Assembly (NCBI GenBank): GCA_946406115.1
Contig: OX291543.1
Coordinates: 29,848,815-29,912,814, forward strand
Origin: Apoda limacodes
Lineage: Eukaryota; Arthropoda; Insecta; Lepidoptera; Limacodidae
Length of the DNA: 64,000 nucleotides
Direction of reading: 5' to 3'
Made by a program: the position numbers and the translations under genes. Numbering within the stretch: the stretch's first letter is position 1; each line of letters opens with the position of its first letter. Below, piece by piece: positions 1 through 10,345 of the stretch. The notes under the pieces are model-generated. The model was given only the letters and a program-made list of their open reading frames with translations. It had not been told where the DNA came from and did not search any database.

Positions 1-849
1 AGAATTAGGTAATCAAGTCACACAATTGATAAAATCTATATACCTAAAAGGTATGTATGCCAAAGTAACTCTTTCTATCTCTCTATACCGACTAAGATGA
101 ATTTTGGCCTGGTGATAGCTTGAGTCCCGGAGAAGTACATAGGCTACTTAAGAATGACAGGTGTAAGCTGATTTTTTTCTATAATTGAGAAGTTGCCGTT
201 GAAATTCTACACCAAAAACTGAACTGTACGGTCTATGGACAGTATACTATGTTTACTTTGTTCAACTTTGATAATTTAATTATGCTTACAAAATAGGTGT
301 CTACTCAATAAATCACGTGAAACATTCGTTCAAGAAAAAACGTGCAGAAAAAAATATACTGTTTCATTAATAAAACAATGTGGTGAAATAAAGTCTACCT
401 CACACACGAGACAATTCACGTGCGGCGAACGTGGGGTTGTACTGGTAGTGCTGCCGACAGGGGTCTGAGGAAGACAGATTGTCTCCGTAATTTCTCAAGT
501 TGATTAATATGGCAACAGATTTTTATTAGAATGTAAAAAAATATCAGTAGATAAGTTAATTTTATGATCACGGTTATATTAGGAAAAATTAAATACCATG
601 GAATCCTGGCCATGAGATTGCATTGTGAAAGAATTGCTGTAGTTACTGTTAGGCTATTGTTATATTTATATTACATACATCCAAATACTATCAGTGAAAA
701 AAGCATTTTCTGAAATGTATATGTTTTTTGCCTGAATATCAATCATAACGCAATGGATTGGAATTTGAAGTAAATATGAAAATAAAACAGATACAACTTC
801 TGTCTATTATCAGGTCCCTAGCGAAACTGCACAATATTATGCGTATTTG
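1..849. other. AT-rich DNA, nothing recognised
   Basis: No gene, repeat family or long open frame is supported here. Short open frames on both strands lack coding-like codon use. Probably intronic or intergenic. Confidence 0.5.
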
Positions 850-1025
850 CGTTTAATGAAGCTGTGTTTTGTTGACGGCATTGATTGAATGCGGAGCGGT
901 AGAGACGCAATATTCAGCATAGAGCGCATTTATATTTGGTCAACAGAACCACCGAATGTGTGCAAACAGCATATTGCGCATTCAATGCGAATAATGATTG
1001 TCAACAAGACGCTACTTAAATAAAG
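850..1025. repeat. Degraded inverted repeat (MITE-like)
   Basis: The left arm, around 'tgttgac..ttgaatgcg' at about 868-893, is matched in reverse complement by 'cgcattcaatgcg...gtcaaca' at about 976-1008. Further similarity runs outward (aagctg / agcgt) and inward (gcaatatt / gcatattgc). Arms are about 50-60 bp with several gaps. This suggests an old non-autonomous DNA transposon; no target duplication could be defined. Confidence 0.4.
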
Positions 1026-2141
1026 CGTACTCTACATTTTGCAGCACTTTTCATAAACGATTGTTGAAGACACGCATGTTACCAGAAAGGTGGTATTGCG
1101 TTTCGTTATTGTATTATTACGATGAAATGGTGAAAAACAAGTTTGAGTAATTAAGTTATAACTCGTTTATAACTTATAACTTTACTAAAACGAATTAATC
1201 TATAATGTTATAGTATAGTATAATAATCTATAACTCGTCCTCAGCTGTTAGTTATACGTGTTTTTGTGTCTATTTCAGGTTCAATTACTTATATAATTAG
1301 TTGCTATGTAGTCATTATAAACATGAACATAATCGCGCTTTGTAAGTGCGGTTTATTGAGAACAAGGTGCTCATCAGAGATTCGGTGGTCTCAGTCAGTT
1401 AGTGGTATTAGTGGAGATATCACCAACATTTTGAAAAAGTTGTTATAGTACATGTATTGTTGCAGAAATGGTTGCTTGAGTGTATTGTCGTTTAAAAGAG
1501 TGCACATTTCATTCATAGTTTAATAATAATCTGAAGTAACAGAATTATGTTTTATAATTTTCATGCGCAATAAATCATAATGTCATAAAGTAATCTGTGA
1601 GGACAATAATTTAAAAAAAAACTGCCAACTTCAAACCGAAATTGCAGTTAGGGAGCCACCCTTGAGCCTCGAGGTCGAAAACTTAAATTTTACATTAAGA
1701 TTCCATACCTTAGCAGCAATATCAATCAAAACCTTTTATGGTTCGCTTTTTGTACGAGAGAGTCGCTTTTTTGTCCCCACAGACTAAACTATAATACTGT
1801 GCTGTCAGAATTTGCGGCCCATCGACAAATCAACAAGTGTCAACAGTTTTCAGGCATGTTGAACATGTTAATGGGGGAATCGCATATCTTTACGATTTTT
1901 AACCGACTTCAAAAATGGAGTTTATCAATTCAACCCGTATATATGTAATATTGTTAAAATTGCATGATATTCACAAATGTTAGCATGTGTGAGCTTTTAA
2001 AAAGATGTACTAAAATTTCTTAGATAGACCGTATACAGTGTAACTATTTACTATAATATACGTCTTTGGTATAACGGCGCAATTCGAACACGGAAAATGT
2101 GAATGTTAGCCGATCTCTTCACCGATTGTTAGTCGAATTTT
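1026..2141. other. AT-rich DNA, nothing recognised
   Basis: I see no repeat family, exon or RNA gene. There is a local cluster of 'ataactcg/ttataac' words at about 1155-1240, of low complexity. Confidence 0.45.
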
Positions 2142-2300
2142 TACCACTATGTTGCAAGCTAGCAGACGGCCCGCCAGATGGTAATCGGTTACTGTAGCCT
2201 ATGGACGCTTCCAACGCTATTTAGGGGCATTACTCGCGCATTGGTGACACATCCCAAACCCTACACTTCCTAAATATGAAGAGTAATCCCCTACTTACAT
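2142..2300 (-). mobile_element. LINE family 1, solo 3' end
   Basis: The plus strand reads 'taccactatgttgcaagc', then a diverged form of 'gatggtaagcggtcaccgtagcctatggacgcttg', then 'ggcattactcgcgcattg'. The same block sits at the 3' end of the larger minus-strand LINE copies at 20.9, 34.3 and 60.9 kb, so this is a severely 5'-truncated insertion of that family on the minus strand. No coding part remains. Confidence 0.75.
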
Positions 2301-5300
2301 ATGTTTGCGTAAGAACTAACCAAAAATTTGTATCGTATGTTTATACATACGATATATATACATACAGACATACATATGTCCCAACAATGATTTATTTCTT
2401 TATTATTGTTTAGTTTATTGATTACTTTTTAATTGGCTTTTAAAGGCGGTAAGGTGTAGTTTTTTAGTTAATGAAAAAGACTACCTTGTATTTAAAATAA
2501 AGCACATTGTTTAAACATAAATTTTTGCCTATAGAATTCTCATACCATATAAGTTCACCAATTAAGAGGGTTCCGGACGTACACTAGTCCCGCCAATGGT
2601 CATTTATGATTTCCTATTTGAACAAACGAATATCAAAAAAGCGAATATAAAAAAAGTCCTTCTACAGAAACAATTAACAAGTTGTTTGCTGAAAGTGAAA
2701 AAATCGTTTTGTTTTTAGGGTACATTTATAAGTTGTCAAGCGACATTGAGGAGATATCCTATCTAGAACTCGAAGATTTGTCCTTAAAGCAATAACAAAC
2801 ACTTTAAAAATAGTTAATAACTAGTCATGTATTTCTTAAAGCATATTTTTTACATTTGCTTTGTACAAAGAGGAAATTAAAAATATTATTTGGCGGCGCT
2901 AGTAGCAGAGGTAACGCTTATAGCGTCAAAACATTAAAAAGGGGTAAAAAAGAGATTTATAGGAAAAAATGTGAATGCAAACTGAGAACTCAAATACTTT
3001 TAAGTCACTTTCAAACAACTCTGAGGAAATAATATTAAGAACGAAACGAAATATCGACACCAATGAATACCAAAATACTTGAAAATCAGACCTTCCAATT
3101 ATTTTTTGTGCCTCTGGAAATTTGAGACTTAACGAAATTCAAATCGCTTAGCGAATGAAGGAATTATGTAGAAAAAGCTCTGCGCATCTTCAAAGGTGGG
3201 CTTTCAACCCTTTTGGGCTGGGGTGCGGGGGTGTGAAGGGGTGGCGACGGGGAGGTACGCACAGTAATATAGAAAACTTGTGTTAGCCCAGTTCCGCGCC
3301 TTTGTAACATCATTTGGGCTTCAACTGTAGTAGGACTGAATGTTCTTGAAACATACCTTTGTGTTTTATCTAAGTATAGGTGAAATAAAATTAGGTTTAT
3401 ATGTTACAAAAACTCACACTAACCATGTTCATGATTTTCCAATATCTGTTAGTTTGGTGAATTTGCCATAAAATTCAATTAAAAAGCGATTTGTTTTCGT
3501 ATTTAAATTGCATATTAAATTTAGTTATAAAAAACTACTTAGACTACTTATTTATCCTTAATAAAAAATATTTAATAAAACGATGGTTTGAAAAACAATG
3601 TCCAAATAAGTTAGCCCCAAAGGTATTTCGAAAGGATGACAAGAGAATCAAGAAAATTAGCTTCGGAATGTATACAACACATATTGTGTTGATGTCAATT
3701 AAAGAGAAACAAAACTTATTTAAAAAATAAATAAAAATTGACAACTTTTAAATTTAAACATATTAATTCTAAAGGATCAAAATTGAGTGTGCCATGTGAA
3801 ACTTTATAATTTAAGAAGAAGAAACAGGCCATAAGAAATAAATGTAAAGAAGGAGAAGAAACGTTCGGACCCCGAAAGGGTTGAAGAGGGGTGCGAATAC
3901 AGCGTCGCCAACATGTACGTACAGCTTTTCGATATATTGCGGTATTGTTTTTATGTCGGTGTATTCGTTGATTTTTTTCATTTATTTTGTGTTGGTTTTT
4001 ACTAATCGATATTTCGTACTTATCTATATATATGTACATATTTACATATTAAAGTGTTAAGAGTTAAAATTGCAGAAAATTTTTGTGCGCTTAAATAATT
4101 GTTTTTCTTTTGAAAGTTAATAAGTGTCATAAGATCCTATAAATGGTGACCATATATTTACTGGTTAATAATTAATCATGAGGGAAGTTTTAAGTTTTAA
4201 GTTTTCTATATAATATTTCACTCATCTCTTAATAATTTTTCTTAAAACAAGTCTGTACTGAAAAAACCGGTTGAGTACGTGAATTTTAAAAGTTTCTTTG
4301 ATTCACAGCTTTCAAACTATGTACATAGTAAGTAAGTGTTTTCAGTGTTTGTTCAGAAGTTCCAAGTTCCTAACTAGAGTAGTTATTGCTGTAATAGAAA
4401 TGGTCGAAAACTGCAAACATTGACAGCTCCCAAATGCTTGATTTTAAAGATAATAAATATATTACTATTACTCTGCTTACTGAGCAAAGAAAAAATGATA
4501 TCCCACATGCCAGGGTACAAGGGATTTTTTTAAGAACAAGAATTTCCGCGCGAAATGTCTTGTATTTTAAATTTGCCTGTGTGGCAGCGTTTCTGTAAGG
4601 GTAGGTACACAGTTAAGTGAATTTTTGCCTTGAGATACGAAGAACAAATTGTTAGGAGCTCGAGTTCGAAAGATCCTTTGTTTCATTACAGCTACGGGGT
4701 AAGATTTTGTTTTCTTATTTAAATTTGTTTCCGAGGCGTATATTGATTGGTTCGGTGATGTTTCGTTCATTATTTTCGGCCACGTTCACCAAAAATTAGT
4801 GAACGCTTACAAGTTAATATTTGTTGAATAAATGTACGTCCATTTTCAATATAATAAATAATTTTTGTGAGTTAGAATGTTAAACGTAATAGAGGGCGTT
4901 CAAATTACTATTGGTAAGTATTAAGTTTTTACCATAGACATAAAGAATAAGACATTGAATTGCCAAGATAGATGTGAAAATAAAAATGGTCGCAAAAGTG
5001 TGACAGAGACAAAGCGAAGCTTAGGTCTCCCATCTCCTTCCAACTTGTTCTAATAAAACGTCGATTGAAAGAGTAAAGAGACTACAGGTTTGCTTTAGTA
5101 CGTAAATCCTATTTTTATTTTTGTCTCATTTTGTGAACAAAATTTGAACCTCATTAATCGAAAAACTATACTTTACCTTCAGAATACCGGTAAAATACTC
5201 GATCTAATAAAAAGAGATTTACTAAGTAGCGTTTATTATTTGGTCCAGCATGATAGTTCATATATGTATTACACACTATTTTTTTACTTGTCTTGTTTCG

Positions 5301-5726
5301 TAAACTAAATTCTAATCTCAAAAACACTAGAAACATCATGTTGAATCAAATAAAAAATATATTATATAAAAAATATAGTATTTTAAATATGTGAATTGAC
5401 TGAGAAAGCTTCAGAGGAAACTGTGATTTTTACTGAAATATTTGGTAGTTGAGTAGAGAAAGTAGCAGGGCTAACAGGGCTTAATTATTATATTTAGCGT
5501 AGAGCTTGCGTAGCGTCTGTCTGCTTATTTGATACCAAACACGATACATATCAACTTTGACTTTTTTTTCGAGTCGATTAAGGTGGTCCCATATTAATAT
5601 AGTAAATTGAAAAACTTAAACTTTTGATCAAAAAAGATACGAGGAATTATTTTTTTATTATTTTATTATTTTTTTTTACGAGAAATCATGTGTATGAGAA
5701 AAAAAAGCAATTCGTCACTCAAATGT
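2301..5726. other. Unassigned AT-rich DNA
   Basis: No exon, RNA gene or recognised repeat. A short GC-rich tract lies at 3,200-3,270 (ggggtgcgggggtgtg). Open frames at 3,491-3,730 and 3,716-4,039 are rich in Lys, Asn, Ile and Phe, as expected for translated AT-rich noncoding DNA. Confidence 0.45.
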
Positions 5727-5992
5727 ATGAAAAACCTTTTTGACAAAAAAAAAAACAACCAGCTTCAAAAAGATGCACTAAAAAGGTAAAAATAATTACT
5801 TATTTCCTAAAATCTGATCTGAATTACAGTTTGAAGTTGGTATCTATGTACTTAATAGTTTATAACACACTTCACTTGCACGGAACCCACTTCAAACTGT
5901 AATTCAGTTCAGATGTTAAGAAATAAGTATTTATTTTACCTTTTTAGTGCATCTTTTTGAAAACCGGTTTTTTTTTGTCAAAAAGTTTTCAT
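5727..5992. repeat. Fold-back element, 110-bp arms
   Basis: The left arm (5,727-5,838) and right arm (5,887-5,992) are reverse complements with few differences, separated by about 48 bp. Shared arm words include 'aaaaagatgcactaaaaagg' and 'gaattacagtttgaag'. The structure is that of a palindromic MITE or fold-back transposon. No ORF lies inside, and the target duplication is not clear. The central loop (5,839-5,886) is unrelated to the arms. Confidence 0.85.
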
Positions 5993-8464
5993 GTGCCGTA
6001 TTAGATTTATGAGACGTCGCACCCGAAATACAGTGAAAAGGCAAACAATTTTTTACATTAGTTGGGTTAAACTGCATCTCTGGCGTTTATTAATATTTTT
6101 CAAAATATGTATAACGTACATATGTACGAAACTATTTCAAAAACTATTCTAAATGTACATTAATTTTAATTTGTGTACAAAAATAATTTAGTATTTGTAT
6201 TGTTATATTTACTGTAAAAGTTAAAAGGCGATTATTAGAATGTCGCCTTTATACTAATGAAATTAAATGGAAAAAAATATTTCTCTTATCAAAATAAGCA
6301 ACTTAAAATAACGTTGTTTCTTTGGAAGGTTTGCAAATTTGGTTTAGTTTACGAAATACTTCGTGTGACGTTACTGCATATCGCCTCTAATCCTTGGGGC
6401 ACTGCTAAATGTAAAAAATATAACATTAATATACAGAAGAATACGATAATTATCATAAATATTCATTCAGGTTCAATTAGATCAAGAACCAATAAATAGC
6501 CGACGTAATTTATACGTCTTCGCCTGCGTCAACCCCGAACATACTCTATAGTACGCGACAGAACACAATGGCATACAGAACGTTTCTTGTGTTTTCAACA
6601 GGCTAAGCCTTGTTTTTTTTTCAATTCGTGCCTGTTTTGAATCTCTGACAAACTAAAACAATATATGAGAATCATCTCATTGCTAAGATATTGTAAGAAA
6701 TATAAAATGTATAATATTAATCATCCAATAAAATTTTACAGTCACAAAAAATCTACACAAAACAAATATTACCAAATAATTACACTTCTTTGAATGAGTT
6801 TAGAAAAAAATTACTTCTATCTTGATACGTACAATAGATGCGACGGCTTTTTAATTTTTTATTTCATCGGGTAAAAGGTAACAACTTCTGAAGTGTCTTA
6901 AAAGTGGTCCCCAAATGACAGGCGATGTCGACCCGAATTACCCTTTAATCGCACACAAAATCCCATTTACTTTAAAAACGTTCAAACGACAAAGGTTCGA
7001 TAAAAACAAAAAAGTAGCAAAAGGCTTATCGAAATTCAATACTAATTAAAGTGTTCCATATTTCCCCAGTTTCCTTCCAAGTGACGTCGGCCCTCGAGAT
7101 AGTATTTAAATTAAGGAATATTCTCATGGAGCCATCCCCGGAGCCTCATTTAAATTAAGCTTTTTGAAAAAGTCTCATATCTTCTTTACCCGAGGCGCAC
7201 CGGTACATCAAAGGGGGCGTGTGGGCGGGAAAGGGGTAAGGTATTTTTCTTCGAGGGACGGGAGGGGGGTAAAAATGCGTAGCGACTCACACATTTGTGC
7301 GTGGGTAAATACCAACGCACACAGTGACGAAGGCTGTATGTAAAACACTTAAAGAAGCGACGAAGAAATGCGAGAAGCTTAGCGGTTACAGGATGTTTTA
7401 AAAAATTAAAAAAAACTGAATAGAAAAATGTGAAATTAAAGAGTTTTTTAAATAACAATTTTAAATTACAGTGTTTAAAGTACAGTCATATCTCAAGGAC
7501 TATTTTGTTGATGTCATATTAGGTATAAGCATAAATATAGGCTATAGGTACTAGGCATTGGCTATAGGTGTTGAAAGACGTCGTTCTGGTAAGTATAGTA
7601 TGAAAATATGAATTCGAATAGGGACTATTTTAGGGGTCAAGTGGGGGTTAAACTTTAATTAACTGAGGAACATATATTTTTTTTTATTTATCTACCTACA
7701 TTACTTATCTACATAATCGGGAAGCTACGAAATATGATCAACTTACATAAATTCTTAAAAATGACAGTGATTCAGTCAGAAATATCTTATTCCATTCTTT
7801 GGTTGTCACCACTTATTCCAACTGATGCAACTGAAGATTTTTTTTTAATTTGTTGGACCTTGTGTTCATGCTAAAAAAAATTAGAATTCTCCGACAAAAA
7901 TCGGACTTACTAAACGTAGGCATGCTCCATGATCATATATAACTTGTATACCTACTTAGTCTAGAAAGAACAAACACCCTTACAATAATTCCTCTAAGAC
8001 CTGCGTTTTCACTGTAGACCTAAAACATACGTAGACGACTTGTGAATACAAGTTCTTTACATATAAGAACATAATTTTCACGGATACTTCCTAACACTGT
8101 GTCTGTATAAAGGTGTACGATAGGATTGTAGGAGGTAAAATGCATAGATGCATCAGATGACAGGTAAATGTAATAGCCATGAAATTTTATGACACCAAAA
8201 ATAAGAAATATATGTATTAAACTGAATGTAAACTTAATGTTCTTAAATCGTATGATTGAAATCGTATCATATGAAGTAACTTAAGAACGATTTTTTTTTT
8301 AAATTGAGTGTTATGGAACACATAAAAAAATTTTAGTTGTCGAGGAATTTAGACTAGCTCATTGACCTAATATGTTGTGATGGTCCACTCGAAAATAAAA
8401 AAATTAACATTGATTGAAATAAATTCATATTAAATAGAATAATTTTCAATAAATAACTTATAAG
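5993..8464. other. Unassigned AT-rich DNA
   Basis: Nothing supportable. The minus-strand open frame at 7,186-7,458 lies over a G-rich plus-strand tract (7,200-7,270) and resembles no known protein. Confidence 0.4.
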
Positions 8465-8600
8465 TTTTATATTGGATCATCCTGTCCAGTGGGGAAAGCG
8501 AAAGGGTTGCGAAGGCGATCGCCCTGTCGCGGGGTGTCCGCCGCCTTCTTACAAAGGGGGGTGCAGAGTAAGAAACGGCAGAGAAAGCTTTAAAAGTATT
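8465..8600 (+). other. GC-rich island of unknown origin
   Basis: A sharply bounded GC- and CpG-rich stretch in AT-rich surroundings, with 'ggcgatcgccctgtcgcggg' near the centre and a G-run at about 8,555-8,560. A 65-codon frame crosses it (8,472-8,669) but has no recognisable domain. It could be the 5' region of a LINE or a diverged GC-rich repeat. I could not assign it. Confidence 0.3.
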
Positions 8601-8984
8601 ACGTATAGATATATTGGTCGTTATTGTACAAGGGTTAGCAAAATTAGGGGTGAATTAATATGCAGGTGACTGTAACATATTGTATTGTGTTACAATCATA
8701 AAAAACTACATTGTTATTAACAAAATGCTGTTTTCGTAGAATTTAAACACTTTAAAGTTATAAATGCAAGAATTTGTTTAGGAGTTCGGATGTTTATTAA
8801 ACAATATACGTAATATAAATGGCTAAACAGATTAGGATAGAATAAGTCACACTGATAGACCAAGGGGCTTAATTTTGAAAGCAATCACAATCAGATTTAA
8901 ATCTCGTATGAAAGCTGACACTTTTAAATAATTATTGGTAATCTAATACTTAATTTAATACTTATTGGTAATCAATCAATCTAT

Positions 8985-9205
8985 CAGCCTACCAGTACAC
9001 TGTTGGCTAAAGGCTTTTCCGACTTCCGGCCACCTTTTCAGGTCATCAGTTCACTTGGCTGTAGAACGACTCACGCTGCTGCGCTTGCTGACCCAGTCTA
9101 CAAACTTAGATTGGTTTTCCTTAACGCCCATTTCTGCGACAAATATGACCTAAGTGACCATTGCCACTTTAGCATGCTTAACCTAGCCCATTGAAGGCTA
9201 CGAAG
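8985..9205 (-). pseudogene. RTE-like LINE, C-terminal coding fragment
   Basis: Read on the minus strand, this encodes a degraded version of the conserved C-terminus of lepidopteran RTE-type elements. A segment A-K-stop-T-D-D-L-K resembles the usual 'RWTDDL', and G-K-A-F-S-Q-Q-C-T resembles the usual 'GEAFVQQWT' ending. The intervening frame contains stops, so it is dead. The plus strand shows the familiar 'ctgttggctaaaggc' start and a 'ccattgccact' motif. This is the 3' end of a 5'-truncated copy; the polymerase domain is absent. Family assignment rests on recognised motifs only. Confidence 0.55.
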
Positions 9206-9279
9206 GTTACTTTGGTTTTACGCTGAATAATGAGTAATCTTAGTAATAATAAGTATTTTTGTGGAACAAAATGCATAGG

Positions 9280-9346
9280 TAAGTGGTAAGTAAATAAGTA
9301 AGTGGTAGGTAAGAAAGTAAGTGGTAGGTAAGTTAGTAAGTGATGT
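9280..9346. repeat. GTAA/GTGG simple repeat
   Basis: Imperfect tandem array of 'gtaagtggtagg' and 'taagtaag' units. Low-complexity microsatellite with no other role visible. Confidence 0.85.
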
Positions 9347-9565
9347 TATTTTTCCAGCTAAATCGAAATCGCCTCGACAGTTACCCAGCATGTTTGGGTT
9401 TTAACACAGAAAATACTTTAGATTTTCCACTGGCTATAGATATAGCTATATAGAGATCTATACATTGTATTCGTATAACTGTGTCAGTTTGTACGTAGGT
9501 ATTACCATAAGCATAAAAAAGGTATCATTTTTTATTATCTATTAGGAGAATACGCAGCCATTTTT

Positions 9566-9790
9566 TAGGGTTCCGTACTCGAAGGGTACAAACGGAGCCC
9601 TATTGCCGCCGCACACGTGTCCGTGAAATTTTGACAGTATAGATATCTTGTTGACCCAAAGCCTTACAAATTATTAAGAAATGTTTTTAGATGTTATTAA
9701 GGGGGGCTTCCATACAGATAAATGGGGTCGCGAAAATGACCTACCCCATCGAGTGGGGTATCGTGGTTTAGAGCTAGCTAGTCGTTGAGT
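9566..9790 (+). repeat. GGGTTCCGTA-family repeat, 5' part
   Basis: It starts with 'ttagggttccgtactcgaag' and 'gagccctattgccgcc', continues through 'ggcttccatacagataaatg' and ends in the 'gtggggtatcg' motif found in longer members. A matching end piece, 'ctacggaaccctaaatgtg...cacttggcc', lies at about 10,300-10,345. The family member may therefore extend from 9,566 to 10,345 with other sequence, including the 10,051 palindrome, inserted inside. It is a dispersed noncoding repeat common in Lepidoptera. Confidence 0.65.
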
Positions 9791-10050
9791 AATTACAATA
9801 AATACTGTATTTTTGTTTGAAAAAATATTGGAAAACAAAGGAATTAGAAGCCACCGAGGTCAGCATTTTTTTATAAAATTTTGTTCCGGAGATTTTTCTA
9901 ATTACTCACCTAACTATTAACTTGAAATTTGGTGGTAATATTTTTAGATATTTTCTTTGAAACTTCATTATTTTTACTATTACAACCAACTGATTTTAAG
10001 GTCAAATGCGTAGCACCAAAGAGATTTACTCACCTACAGCTTATGAATAA

Positions 10051-10213
10051 TTAAAAAATAATAAAACAGGATTAAACGCGTCGTTATTTGGCAAAATACC
10101 TTTTTCCCGATGTTCGGCTGAGTTACACCAGCCTTGGTCACGGGTTGTAACCCAGCCGAAACGTCGGGAAAAAGGTATTTTGCCAAATAACGACGACGTG
10201 TTTATTATTTTTA
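10051..10213. repeat. Near-perfect 160-bp palindrome
   Basis: The arms (10,051-10,129 and 10,142-10,213) are reverse complements over about 70 bp, with a spacer of about 12 bp (agccttggtcac). The strongest shared block is the 41-bp stretch around 'ggcaaaatacctttttcccg'. The outer parts 'ttaaaaaataataaaac' and 'gtttattatttttaa' also pair. Such a hairpin is typical of a fold-back or transposon terminal structure. It lies inside a probable GGGTTCCGTA-family copy. Confidence 0.85.
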
Positions 10214-10345
10214 AATTAGTAATGGAACGCGTAAATTTAAAAACTTATATTGCTTGTGAATAATTCTGACATCCGGACAATATTCTATATATTCTACATT
10301 TGCTACGGAACCCTAAATGTGCGAATTCTGACACACACTTGGCCG

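Noticed and set aside
3491..3730. 79-codon Lys-rich frame as a small gene
   Set aside because: Overlaps another frame on the opposite strand, is AT-driven and has no recognisable domain or codon bias.
9280..9346. Possible interstitial telomere repeat
   Set aside because: The insect telomere unit TTAGG is absent; units are GTAA/GTGG simple repeats.
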